Assembly: GCA_037349315.1 (NCBI GenBank)
Contig: JBAIAC010000027.1
Span: 1,054,001 to 1,118,000 of the forward strand
Length of the DNA: 64,000 nt
Direction of reading: 5' to 3'
Origin: Chelydra serpentina
Lineage: Eukaryota > Chordata > Testudines > Chelydridae
Part shown: positions 27,805 to 39,800 of the stretch, one piece after another
How the letters are laid out: each line of letters starts with the position of its first letter
Position numbering within the stretch: the first letter of the stretch is position 1
Program-made: the position numbers and the translations under genes
Notes under the pieces: generated by a model
What the model was told of the DNA's origin: nothing
What the model saw: only the letters and a program-made list of their open reading frames with translations
Database searches by the model: none

Positions 27805-29390
27805 TGAAAATCATAGACTGGTAGGACTGGGAGGGACCTCGAGAGGTCATCTAGTCCCCAGCACTCAAGGCAGGATGAAGTATTATCTAGACCATCCCTG
27901 ACAGGCGTTTGTCCAACCTGCTCTTAAGAATCCCCAATGAGGGAGATTCCACAACCTCCCTAGGCAATTTATTCCAGTGCTTAACCACCCTGACAGTTGG
28001 GAAGTTTTTCCTAATGTCCAACCTAAACCCCGCTTGCTGCAATTCAAGCCCATTGCTTCTTGTGCTATCCTCAGAGGTTAAGAAAAACAATTTTTCTCCC
28101 TCCTCCTTGTAACAACCTTTTATGTACTTGAACACTGTTCTCATGTCCCCTCTCAGTCTTCTCTTCTCCAGACTAAACAAACTCAATCTTTCCTCATAGG
28201 TCATGTTTTCTAGACCTTTAATCATTTTTTTTGCTCTTCTCTGGACTCTCTCTAATTTGTCCACATCTTTCCTGAAATATAGCGCCCAGAACAGGACACA
28301 ATACTCCAGTTGAGGCCTAGTCAGTGCACAGTAGAGTGGAAGAATGACTTCTTGTGTCTTGCTTACAACACTCCTGCTAACACATCCCAGGATGACATTT
28401 GCTTTTTTTGCACCAGTGTTACACTATTGACTCATATTTAGCTTGTGATCCACTATGACCCCCAGATCCCTTTCCGCAGTGCTCCTTCCTAGGCAGTCAT
28501 TTCCCATTTTGTGTGTGTATAACTGATTGTTCCTTCCTAAATGGAGCACTTTGCATTTGTCCTTATTGAATTTCATCCTCTTTACTTCAGACCATTTCTC
28601 CAGTTTGTCCAGATCATTTTGTATTATAATCCTATCCTCCAAAGCACTTGCAACCCCTCTCGGCTTGGTATCGTCCGCAAACTTTATAAATGAACTCTCT
28701 ATCCATTATCTTAATCATTGATGAAGATATTGAACAGAACCGGACCCAGAACTGATCCCTGCGGGACTCCACTCATTATGTCGTTCCAGCATGACTGTGA
28801 ACCACTGATAACTTCTCTACAGTTTTCCAACCAGTTGTGCACCCTCCTTATAGTAGCTCCAGCTAGGCTGCATTTCCCTAGTTTGTTTATGAGAAGGTCA
28901 TGCGAGGCAGTATCAAAAGTTTTACTAAAGTCAAAATATACCACGTCTACTACTTCCCCCCATCCACAAGGCTTGTTACCCTGTGAAAGAAAGCTACCAG
29001 GTTGGTTTGACAAAATTTGTTCTTCACAAATCCATGTTGCTTATCACCTTATTATCTTCTAGATGTTTGCATACTGATTGCTTAATTATTTGCTCCATTA
29101 TCTTTCCGGGTACAGAAGTTAAGCTGACTGGTTTGTAATTCCCTGGGTTGTCCTTATTTCCCTTTTTATAGACGGGCACTAGATTTGCCCTTTTCCAGTC
29201 TTCTGGAATCTCTCCCGTCTTCCATGACTTCTCAAAGATAATTGCTAGTGGCTCAGATATCTCCTCAGTCAGCTCCTTGAGTATTCTAGGATGCATTTCA
29301 TCAGGCTCTGGTGATTTGAAGACCTCTAACTTGTCTAAGTAATTTTTAACTTGTTCTTTCCCTATTTAAGTCTCTTCTGATCCTAGTGAC
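27805..29390 (-). mobile_element. CR1 LINE ORF2 fragment, antisense, relatively intact
   Basis: Read on the minus strand, successive open blocks give the reverse transcriptase in order: 29296-29024 (GEIPEDWKRANLVPVYKKGN, PVSLTSVPGKIMEQII), 29013-28711 ([37 protein letters not shown], with the FADD box expected just after), 28642-28424 (KEFNKDKCKVLHLGR-type block) and 28264-27887 (C-terminal MIKGLENMTYEERLSLFSL). The copy is 5'-truncated and broken by a few frameshifts, much younger than the one near 2-4 kb. Confidence 0.93.
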
Positions 29391-30330
29391 CCACAAAGGC
29401 TCAGAGAGAAAATGGCCAGAACCCAGCGTTTGGGATTTTTGAGCCAATCTCATGATTTGTTGGGCTGGACTCACGATTTGTGACCACCTGAGGCTGGCGA
29501 TGTTAACACGAGCCCCCAAGACATGCAGGGATGGCTCTGCGCTTTAGGATCTGAGTGAAGCTATTTCCCTGTGTATCAGCAGCTGCAAGGAAAGTGACCA
29601 ACAAACCACCCGGCCCTCCGGAGTGGTGGGGGGCTGAAGCCAGGGGCCAGCGAGCAGCCTGGCTGCATCATGCAGAGTCTGGGCCCTTTGCTCACTTTCT
29701 CTGTGTTCTCCAGTTCATTGTGTTCACAGAGCTCTGTGTATTCTGCTCCCAGAATTCTCCTTTCATCAGATCCTCTTGTTACTAATTAACAAGAATTTGG
29801 CTCTTCCTCCTGACAACTCCCAGCCATCGGGGGCAAGGAGCAATGTTCCGGGACCCACCTGGGCTCAGCCTGCACACGCTGCCAAGGCCCAGTCTGAGAA
29901 AGGGGCAGCGTCCCATTGCAAAGCAGGGCCCGGCTGCTCTGCCCGCTGTGGGCATCTCACATCGCTACAGCAGAGAGACACTGCACACTTTGCGCCCGAG
30001 CTGCTGGGATTGGAGAGACTGGGGACTGGTCTGTGTGCGCTGCTATCTGCCCTTGCAGGAATCATGTTTGTTTGTCAGCCTTATCACCCCTTCTGTAGGC
30101 TGGGAGACAGAGACAAGGTTACCCGGGAGCTCTCAGAACTGCCCCAGCCTCCCGGCCTGCACTAGGACCGCAGACAGCAGGGATTGCTGAAGGCTTTCTC
30201 CACCAGACGAATGGGGTTAGCAAGGCCCTAGGGACAGGGCAGTGAAAGGCAGGCTGGTATGGATAGGGTTTGCCAGTTATCTTTTAGTTCAGTGATAAAG
30301 GCTTATTATCTTCCTATACATTCACATGGT
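29390..30330. other. Intergenic, no gene recognised
   Basis: Unique-looking sequence between two CR1 fragments. A segment at 29400-29510 looks like a degraded interspersed repeat, but I could not define its ends. No splice-supported exon. Confidence 0.4.
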
Positions 30331-30334
30331 TTAA

Positions 30335-30770
30335 AACTGATATGATAAAAACGAGAAAAGGTTTAGAAAACCTGACCTGAGGAAAGGTCAAAAACCGGGG
30401 CACTTTAGTCTTGAAAAAAGACGAGGGTGGGGGGACCTGATAACAATCTTCACATATGTTCAGGGCTGTTATAAGAGGACAGTGATCGATCGTTCTCTGT
30501 GTCCACTGAAGGTAGAACAAGAAGTAATGGGCTTAATCTGCAGCAGGGGAGACTGAGGTCAGATATCAGCAAAACTCTCTGACGCTAAGGGGAGTTAAGC
30601 ACTCCCAAGGGAGGCCGGGGGATCCCCACCACCGGAGGTTTTTAAGACCAGGTTGGACAAACACGGGTCAGGGCTGCTCTAGGTTTACTTGGTCCTGCCT
30701 CAGTGCCGGGGCTGGACTAGCCGACCTCCCGAGGTCCCTTACAGCCCCGCATGTCTGATTCCCTGAGTCG
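30335..30770 (+). mobile_element. CR1 LINE 3' end, sense
   Basis: GGTTTAGAAAACCTGACCTG, GACCTGATAACAATCTTCAC, GTAGAACAAGAAGTAATGGG, CTTAATCTGCAGCAGGGGAG and the GGTTTACTTGGTCCTGCCTC tail follow in the order of a CR1 ORF2 C-terminus plus 3'UTR. It has the same subfamily look as the copy at 49.7 kb. Confidence 0.85.
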
Positions 30771-31234
30771 GTGTCTCCCCCTTGGGTAGACGAGCCGGAC
30801 TGAAGGTTGATACATTGTTGCAAGTAGAATTCTAGCCTGAGCCCGTCTCGCGAAGCCTGGCCCCCGAGCTGTGGGGCTGGCCGGGGCTGGCAAGGCAGGT
30901 TGCAGGTGCCGAGCCCTGCCCAGGAGAGAGCGTTGTCTGGGCTGGAATCGATGGTCAGCGGGATTAGAGCCGAACGGGGCTTTGTAATTCCTCTCCAAGG
31001 GGCAGAGCCAAAGGCAGCCCCGGCCCTGTCGTTAGCGACGCCCATTTCCCGAGCAAAGCAAACCGCAGGCTCTCCAGCCACCCAGGGTGATGCACGTGGA
31101 ACCCGCAGCAGGGATCTAAGCAAAGGCACGAGGCTGCTGCCTCCCCACCGGCTGCATGGACACTGCACACAGCAATCAACCGCACTCGCTAAGCGGGCTC
31201 CCTCCTCTTTTGGGCTGCAGGCCCATCACCCTGA

Positions 31235-32018
31235 GGCCTTGGCTACACTTGCAGATGTACAGCGCTGTGAGTTAAACCCGTCTCCGTACAGCTGAGTAGG
31301 GAAAGCGCTGCAGCCTGTCCACACTGGCAGCTGCCAGCGCAGTAAGGTGGCTACATTTGAGGCATTTGCAGCTGTATTGGGAGCGGTGCATTATGGGCAT
31401 TCAAGAGCTGCAACGTGCTTTTCAAATGGAGGGGGTGAGGGGGACTTTGACAGGGAGCGTTTTTGGAGAGAGAGTGGGTTTTTGGAATCTCCACAGAGTG
31501 TCAGCTCATTATTTCCACACCTCCACATCCCCTGCCTCTCTCTCAATCACTGAAAGCAAACAGCAGGGGCTTTGTTTGTTTTTAAAGAGCAGATAAAAGA
31601 GAGGAAACGGAGCCTTCCCCCTCCCCCCCGCCGTTCTTCTCCCCCCCCCCCCTCTGTCCAAGGCATTCCTAACGGAGCCCCTCCCCTCTTTCCCACCCTC
31701 TGCCTGCAAAAAGTAGCTGTGTTTGTAAAGCTGTGTTTGTAGCAGCTCCAGGGAGCTCTGAACTCCAACCCGGAAGTGCCGTTTCAAAACAAAGCAGCTT
31801 CCGGAGATCAGTAACTGCGCTGTTCCTCGGCTACACTGAAAGACCAGCGTTCCACCCACTTCGCAACAGTTGCTATTCCTCTCGGGGAGGTGGAGTACAT
31901 GCAGCGCTGTATCTGAGGAGATACAGCGTTGCACGTGCCTTGCAAGTGTAGCCAGTTAATGAGTTACAGCGCTGCCGGCAGTTTTATTGCGCTGTAACTT
32001 GTAAGTGTAGCCAAGGCC
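31235..32018. mobile_element. Harbinger-like non-autonomous DNA transposon
   Basis: Inverted ends GGCCTTGGCTACACTT and AAGTGTAGCCAAGGCC are perfect over 16 bp, with sub-terminal inverted GCGCTGTAACT-like words. A 3-bp direct repeat TGA flanks the element (31232-31234 and 32019-32021), which suggests the PIF/Harbinger type over hAT. 784 bp, no transposase frame; the interior has C-runs near 31638. Confidence 0.8.
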
Positions 32019-32321
32019 TGAGCAGGAAGAGCTGACGAAATGCCCTGCACACAGGAGCTGATCAGCGAGGACAGGGGCAGGGGGCAGCCCGGAGACCTGG
32101 CTGTCAGACTGCGTAGGGCCAAGCGTGACTGGCCAGACTAAGGGTCTGAGCTCGAGCCTCTCCCAGCGGGAGAGCGCATGGGGCGTAGGTGGAAGCTGAG
32201 GTCACATCCAGAGCCCCAGCCTGCTGCTGTCACAACCCCCCAAGAAAGAAAACAAGAATTCTGGGCTTGGCAGGGAAAGCAAAAGGTTAATCGTTTACCT
32301 GGCTAGCACGCCCCTGCGGAC

Positions 32322-32400
32322 GGGGACACACACACACACACACACCCACACACCAGGGACATGCACACACACCAGCTAGGGCCCCCCCCCCCCCCGGCCA
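32322..32400. repeat. (CA)n microsatellite and poly(C) run
   Basis: CACACACACACACACAC from about 32329, further interrupted CA tracts to 32373, then a run of 15 or so C residues near 32380. Confidence 0.9.
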
Positions 32401-33884
32401 CACAAACGCGGCTAGTTGCAGTTTCCGCCACACAAACGCGACCTTCTTGGCTACTGCTCAGGACTTGCTGCCTACTTGGTCCCGGGGTTGCGAATTCAGA
32501 AGGGTGGGGTTTTGTGGTCGAAAACAAAGTTGTGAACTGGGAGCAGCAGGTTCGCCTGTCGGTACACCTCCACCCCTGCACATCGCTCTATAACGCGCCA
32601 GCAAAGAGCTGCTGGGACCTGGGCCTGTGGTGTCAGGAGACACGGGGCCTGTGGTGGCAGGAGAGCTGGGCAGGGGCTGCTTCCTGGGGGCTTTGTGGGG
32701 GCTTCAGAGGAGAGCGGGAAAGGCAAGTGTGCTCTGTTGCCTCCTGCTCTGCCCAGGCCCACTGTCAGGCAGGAGTCAGGGGCAGCCCCCGAGCCCCACT
32801 CCCTCCCATGAGCCCTGCCCCACTGATCGCATATGGTAGAGTTTATGGGGTGAGACCCACTGGCCAGCACCCTCAGCACCTCGGCCTGCTGGACCCCCCT
32901 CCGGCCTCTCAGCCTGGGGCTGGGCAGGGCTCGGAGGTGGCTGCAATGCTGGGCCAAAGGAGACTTGGGGGGAGGAATGAGCTTTCTGCCCCCAGGGCCT
33001 GAGAGAGAGGAGATGGTAGGGCTGTGGGAAGGGGTCTCAGGACAGGTGGCGAGAGAAGGGAGTGGTCTGAGGGGGATACAGGTGGGGGACCTGGGGCTCA
33101 GGGTGGATCAGGCTGGGGGGGCTCAGAGGGGGGATCAGCTGGAGGTGCAGGGGGGATCAGACTGGGGGGGAAGAGGGGGGTCAGGGTGGATCAGCTGGAG
33201 GGACTCAGGGGGGATCAGCTGAGGGGGACAGGGGGGGATCAGCTGAGGGGGCAGAGGGGGGGATCAGGGGGGATCAGCTGGGGAGGCAGAGGGGGGGTTC
33301 TGGGTGAGGAGAGCCTGAAGGGAAGGCTGCCATCCCTGCTCAGTGGATTGCCAGAGCATCTCTGGCGGCAGCAGCGAGGGAGGGGGGAGGATGTTGTTGT
33401 CATGGGGACAGATCCTCCTTGCAGGGGCGGGACCTGCGATGGGTGACATCACCCCCAGGGGACCTGGGAGGATGCCGACCCGACAGCAGGCGGAGCCTGG
33501 ACGGGTCTGGGGCAGGCAGCAGCTGCCAGTCACTCACCTGGTCCTGAGAGCTCTGCATCCCGGCAGCAGCAACAGCATCCGGGTGTGGGCGAGAGAAAGA
33601 GCTGGCACACGCCGAGCACTGCAGCTGGTACCCAGCCGGCTCCACCCCTCCTCCTCCTGCCCCCAGCCTCCACCCGCTTTGTTCTCCATCCCTCCCACCT
33701 CCCCCAGCTCCTCTCTGCTGCTCTCGCCCCTCCGAGGGCACCAGGCCGCGCAGCCGCTGGCCTGCCCAGGGACCCCTGCACAGCGCTTTGCAGCTAACTT
33801 GGTGCCCTCGGGACGAGTCCCGGGCCCAGGCTCCCGGGCCCCAGCTGTGGAGGCCGAGCTGGGATGCTGCTCTAGGGGCTGCCC
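32400..33884. other. SARM1 5' flank
   Basis: No conserved exon was seen. The SARM1 promoter and 5'UTR should lie in the last few hundred bases, where GC content is high, but no TATA or initiator could be singled out. A G-rich repeat at 33070-33300 is listed separately. Confidence 0.4.
33070..33300 (+). repeat. G-rich GGGGATCAGCTG minisatellite
   Basis: Irregular repeats of a GGGGGGATCAGCTGAGGGGG unit; GGATCAG occurs at least seven times with spacings of about 20-40 bp, separated by runs of 5-8 G. It has high G-quadruplex potential on the plus strand, about 0.6-0.8 kb before the SARM1 start codon. Confidence 0.75.
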
Positions 33885-36800
33885 ATGGTTCTCACCCTGC
33901 TCGTCTCCATCTATAAACTGTGCCGGTTTGTTGCCATGTCCAGTTCGGAGCGGCTGTCGGTGCCCGAGGACGTGAGCCATGCGTGCTTGTGGTCAGGGCT
34001 GGGGGCTGCCCGCAACCACCGCGAAGTGTCCCCTGGCGTGAGCACGGATGTCCAGGTGGCTCTGGATCGGATCCTCCCTGAGCTGCACCTGGCCATTTCC
34101 TCCATGAAGCAGGCAGCCGCCCCCGAGGCTCTCAGGAAGGGGATCGCAGAGATCTTCCAGCTAGTGGAGGAAGCCTGGGTGATGCCCACCCTGGGGAGAG
34201 ATGTGGCCAAAGCTCTGTGTGATGTGATCCGCCTGGAGGGGGGCCTGGACCTGCTGCTGAACCTGCTCCAGGCAACAGAGCTGGAAACCAAGTGCCAGGC
34301 AAGCAAACTCCTGGAGCAGATCCTGGTGGCAGAAAACAGGTGAGTCTGCAAAGGGCACACACCCAGCAGAGCCCCCCCCGAGCCCCGCCAGCAGAGCCCT
34401 CCTCCCCCTGCAGAGCCCAACCCCCAGAACACCTCCACAGAGCCCCCCATCACATCCCCCACAGAGCCCTCCTCCCCCCAGCGCCCCCCAGCAGAGCCCT
34501 CCTCCCCCCGCAGAGCCCAACCCCCTCCCGCAGAGCCCTCCCCCCAGAACACCTCCACAGAGCCCCCCATCACATCCCCCACAGAGCCCTCCTCCCCCCA
34601 GCGCCCCCCCAGCAGAGCCCTCCTCCCCCCAGCGCCCTCCAGCAGAGCCCTCCTCCCCCCGCAGAGCCCTCCCCCCAGAACACCTCCACAGAGCCCCCCA
34701 TCACATCCCCCACAGAGCCCTACTCCCCCCAGCACCCCCCCAGCAGAGCCCTCCTCCCCCCAGCACCCCCCCAGCAGAGCCCTCCTCCCCCCGCAGAGCC
34801 CAATCCCCTCCCGCAGAGCCCTCCCCACAGAACACCTCCACAGAGCCCCCCATCACATCCCCCACAGAGCCCTCCTCCCCCCAGCGCCCCCCAGCAGAGC
34901 CCTCCTCCCCCCGCAGAGCCCAACCCCCTCCCGCAGAGCCCTCCCCCCAGAACACCTCCACAGAGCCCCCCATCACATCCCCCACAGAGCCCTCCTCCCC
35001 CCAGCGCCCCCCCAGCAGAGCCCTCCTCCCCCCGCAGAGCCCAACCCCCTCCCACAGAGCCCTCCCCCTGCACACACCCAGCAGAGACACATGCCCGATA
35101 ACAGACCCACAGCCCGGCCCCCAGACGTCCCCCACCCACTGCACACACAGAGCACAGAGATCCCCAGCACTTCCCCTGCCCCCACCCCCACCCCAGAGCA
35201 GGAACATCCCACACAGAGACCCCCCCCAGCACAGACATCAGCCACCAAACACACACTCCACAGACCCCCACCCACGGTACAGAGACACCCCAAAACACCC
35301 GAGAGACCCCCACCCACGGAGACACTGCCTCCCTCACACACAGACCACAGCCTATGCTCATACCCACACTGCTTCTGCACACAGCCGAGGCAGATGCCCC
35401 CCTGGCCTCCCCCCCATTTCACGCACCCAGCTGCCCAAGGTTCCTGCCCCCCCGCCCCATTCTGTTGCGGACTGTGATGAGCTCCGGCCTGCCGGCTCCC
35501 GGGGCAGGGCATGGACTCATTCCCACACGCGGTGATTCCAGCAGCATGTTCTGTGGGTGGGTCACACGTTTGGGGGCTTTGTCACACCTGGCGTCCCCTG
35601 CTCAGGCCTCAGCAGGTGAGGGGGACGTACCCTTAGGAGCCAGCTGGTCATGCCTAGGGCCCCCCGCTTGCCCACTGTGCTCGGTGCTGCACTGAGAGGG
35701 ATGGGCCCGTGTATTTGACCAGAAGGCCCTAATGGCCGGGGAGGTGGCAGCCATGAAAACGGGGCTGAGGCAAAGTCCAAGGGCCTCCCTGCCTGGGTCA
35801 GAGCTCTGGCTGGGTGGTGTGGTCGGTAACAGAGGCCATGCAAGCCTCCCACTCCCTGAGCTCCCCGAGCAAAGCGCCTCTGCCCCTCAGTGAGACGCTC
35901 CCTAGCACGGCGAGTGGAGCACTTCCTCCAGGAGGCAGGAGGGTCTCGGCAGGGCTGAGCTTGGGAATTAGACTCTTCTGCTGGCCTGGCAGACAAGCCG
36001 TTAGTGGTAACTGTATATTCTCCAGCAAGGGATGGGAGCATGTGTGTGCATAGGATCCAGGACAGCTTGGATTTTCCCTTCTCTGAGCGTGTGCATTCAG
36101 ATCTCTGCCAGCTCCTTGGGCTGGCGCTGTGTTGTCCCCTGCACGTCCACTGCATCACCAGAGGATCATGCGTTCATTGGGACGAGTCACCCTAACGAGT
36201 GACGCTTCTACTCCCGTGGACACTGTGGCTGTCGGAGCTACAGGTCCAATGCTCAGAACACGTCCCAGGCTCAGCTAACTGGGTCTCGCAGTTCTCAGCC
36301 CTCTTAGGAAGTAGGCAGGGAGACGAGGAGTTTTGCTCCCGACATCCGTAGGAACCGGCTCAGGCACCTCTTGTACGGTCCATGCACGTACTTGGGTTGG
36401 GTCTGAGAGCTCCAGCCCTCCGACCTGCCCTCCGCACTCAGTCCCACGGGTCTGCCCGCTCACTCATTTGCTGAGCAGAGGTTTCTGGAGCAGGCAGCAC
36501 CAGGGCGGGTTAGTGCCTGGCTGAGTTTTCCCACTGTCCTCTCTCTTGCTGCAGCGTTTGTATCTGCCTCTCTCTGGGCTGGGCTGTGAGATCATCTCCC
36601 GCAGGGTGCGTCTCATCACAGCCAGTCACCTTGGCCAGCCAGCACATCCCAGTGGCTGCGCCACACACTGACGGCAGCGTCTCCTGCACCAGAGAGCCGC
36701 TCTCCTTGTCCCCAGGACACTGAGTGGCTGGGGCTGGGGCGGTCGGTTCTAAGCCCCGACTCCCTGCGAGTTCAGTGTGTTCTTCGCCCAAGCCCCGGTG

Positions 36801-39800
36801 TCAGTGCTGCAGACGACAGGGCCGTGGGCTGGCAGCAGAACCGTAACTAGGAATTTCTGTGCCCGAGGCAGGGCGCAGAAATTCCTCGGGGCTCTTACCC
36901 TCCGCCGAATTGCCGCCGAAGCCACGGCACCGGGGGACCTCCCACAGGTAAGCGAAAGCGGCTTCGGCGGCAGGGCAGAAGTGCTGCTACCTGCCGCCGA
37001 AGCCGCTTCCGCTGACCTGCGGGAGGTCCCCCGGTGCCGCGGCTTCGGCGGCAATTCAGCGGGGGGGGGGGGGGGGCCTCCTGCACGCACACCGGCGGAC
37101 CACCCGCAGGTAAGCTGGGGCGGGGGAGGACAGGCACGCCCCTGGCAGCAGGCTTTTACGCCCCTGCTAGCAGTGCGCCCCGAGGCGAGTGCCTCACTCG
37201 CCTCACCCTCGTTACGGCCCTGGGTGGCAGCTTCACCTGGATTCAGCCCTTCTACCCCGAACTCTAGCAGTTCCCTCCTGACTGCTTCATTGGCCTTTCT
37301 GCCCCATCTGTGCGCTAGGCTGTGGGATTCCCTTCCAATTATCCCCACATCCTTTCCCTGACCCCTGTGCCGGCTGCCCAGACTCCCAAGCCTGGTTCCT
37401 TGCTCCCACATTGGACTGTATCTGCTCTCACCTGCTCTGGAAAACGCAAACCTAGGGTCTTGGACCCTGCGTGGAGGAGGCCGAGGCCGAAAGACTCTGC
37501 AATCTGACCTGAACGTCTTGTTTGAATGTTTCCTGCAAACCTGACAATCACGTCGACTATCCCATCAGCCCCACGGGGCAGCTCACTCCAGCTTGGACGT
37601 TTTCATCCACAATTCCCCTTCCTTTCCTGGTCCCAGCCCCCATTCTGCCTCCTCTTCCAGGACTCAATGCCTGAGCCATTGTGCTCCGCATGGACCCTGC
37701 TCCAGTGCTGTTCGATTGGCCGCACCCTCACAACTCCTGCCTGCCAGGGCTGCCCTGTCTCCAGGCACCAGCAGGTAGTGGAGACTGACTGCCTTGAATG
37801 TGCAGCTGCGCTCACGCAGCGCTCCCACCAATGCGGGTCTGCACAGCTGGGTGTCCAAAGCGGCTGACCCCGCCGGTGAGGACTCGCTGTTCTGGGACAG
37901 GAACGGAGGTAGAAGGATTCATGCTTAGAAAGTGAATGCACGAGGCAGGTTCTTTGCACACACATCCGTGTGTGAGCGTAGTGGGACTCCCGCTGCTGCC
38001 CAGCTGTAACGTACACAGGAGCAGGAGGCATTTCTGAGGGCAAGGTCCCCTCTGCAAACGCTGCTTGGTGCATGTCTGGATCAGCACGGACTGCAGCTGG
38101 CCCTGCTGTGGAGTGTGTACAGCCTATTCTGCCCCCTCCACTGAGCCCCGCGGTAACAGCGGGGCCCAGAGGCAATGAGGTTAATTAGCAGAATGCATTA
38201 GGATGTCATTACCATGGGAGGAAACGTCAGCACAGAGAGTCAGCCCCTCGGTTCCTGGCAGAGGGAGCGGCCGTTTGGCCCCGCTGTCTGACTCCGCCAG
38301 AACCACACGTCCTGCATCCGGGCCGGGAGACGAGTCTGTTCCCCGCCAGCCCCCTTGCTGCAGCCTAGCGGGCTGTGCTCTGCCCCTAGCAAATGCAGTG
38401 GAGACCGAGAGTGTCCTTGGGCCCCAGAGCCCCATGGGGGTGACACCAAGGTACCCCTCCTCCCCCCCAGTGTTCCCAGGCTGAACCCGGGGATGTTCAC
38501 AGGGCACTGTGGTCACCCTGGCTGAGATGCAGCACTGCAAACGAAATCCAGGTTCTCAACCTGCTTCCTGCCATGGCCACACAAGCTGCCAGTTGCCGCA
38601 GCTCCTACCCAGAATCCTTTGCAACTGTTCCCACTCTGCAACAAGCTCAGGATGACAGCGCCCTGCCCTAGCCAGAGATTCGGAGAATCCCCTCGCCCCT
38701 GGGGAGCCTGGAGACTGCGTGGAAGGGCCTGGACTCTGGGCCCCAGCCCCAGGCCGAGGCTGATTTCCAGAGCTCTCTCAGCTGATTGCTGTCACATTTA
38801 GCCCAAGGTCGCTGTGAGCAGCACAGAGCGCAGGAGTTCCCAGAAACACCCATCTCACCTGCACTGATGGAGAGAGGGGCTGCCTGGGTTGCATCCCTCT
38901 AATGTAGCAGGCAGAGTTGCTGTCTGCCTGCAGGGACTTTGCTGACCCTCCAGCCCACCAGCGCCCGCTCCGGTGCTCCTACTCCACCTGCATTCCGCAT
39001 TAGCCTATTGATGGCGTGGTGCCGAGGCTGTGCTGCCCACCACACACCCCATGGTCACAGCCTGGCCAGACACCGCTCTGCTGGGCGGGGACCCCACCAC
39101 TTGTCCAGGAGCTGTGTGGAGCCCTGGCACTCTTTCTAGCGCTGAGTCTCTAGGGCTCACTCCCAGCTTTCGGTCTCTTGTCTGAGCCCTTCCTTAGGAT
39201 GAGGGACGCCATGGAGAACAAAGCGGCTCTTTAGTACCAGCCCTGTACGTATCTAGCCACTCTGGAGGGGCAGGGATCCCGGCAGCCTGTCGACATGGGA
39301 GACAGCATCCTGCCATCTGGGCCCCTTGGAGCATTCCACTGTCCCTCCTGGGGCAAATACCAGTCTCTTAGTGCCAAGTCAACATCGATGGGTTCAGTCT
39401 CGGGTTGCCCTGGCACTGCCATTCTCTTTGCTTTCACCCCTGCTCTCTTTCTCCCAGGGACCGGATTGCCCGGGTCGGGCTGGGGGTGATCCTGAATCTG
39501 ACCAAGGAGCGAGACAGCCCCCAGGTGGCACGCAGCCTCTCAGGGATCCTGGAGCACATGTTCAAACACACTGAGGAGACCTGTTTCCAGCTCATTTCCG
39601 ACGGGGGCCTGGACGCCATCCTCTACTGGTGCCGCTGGACCGACCTCATTGTACTGCGCCACTGTGCCATGGCCCTGGCCAACTGCGCCATGTACGGCGG
39701 GCAAGCCAACCAGCGGCTGATGATCGAGAAGAACACGGCCGAGTGGCTCTTCCCACTGGTGTTCTCCAAAGATGACGAGCTGATCCGCCTGCACGCCTGC

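Noticed and set aside
27887..29296. Reverse-transcriptase-like minus-strand frames as a host gene
   Set aside because: The blocks are in CR1 ORF2 order with frameshifts and stops, so it is a dead LINE copy.
31235..32018. hAT classification for the GGCCTTGGCTACACTT element
   Set aside because: No 8-bp duplication fits; a 3-bp TGA duplication does, pointing to the Harbinger type.
32322..32372. CA repeat as a functional Z-DNA element
   Set aside because: An ordinary microsatellite; nothing beyond composition supports a role.
34292..35101. Large Pro/Ser-rich and Gly-rich frames on both strands in SARM1 intron 1
   Set aside because: They are translations of the minisatellite; both strands are open for the same reason and no homology or splice support exists.
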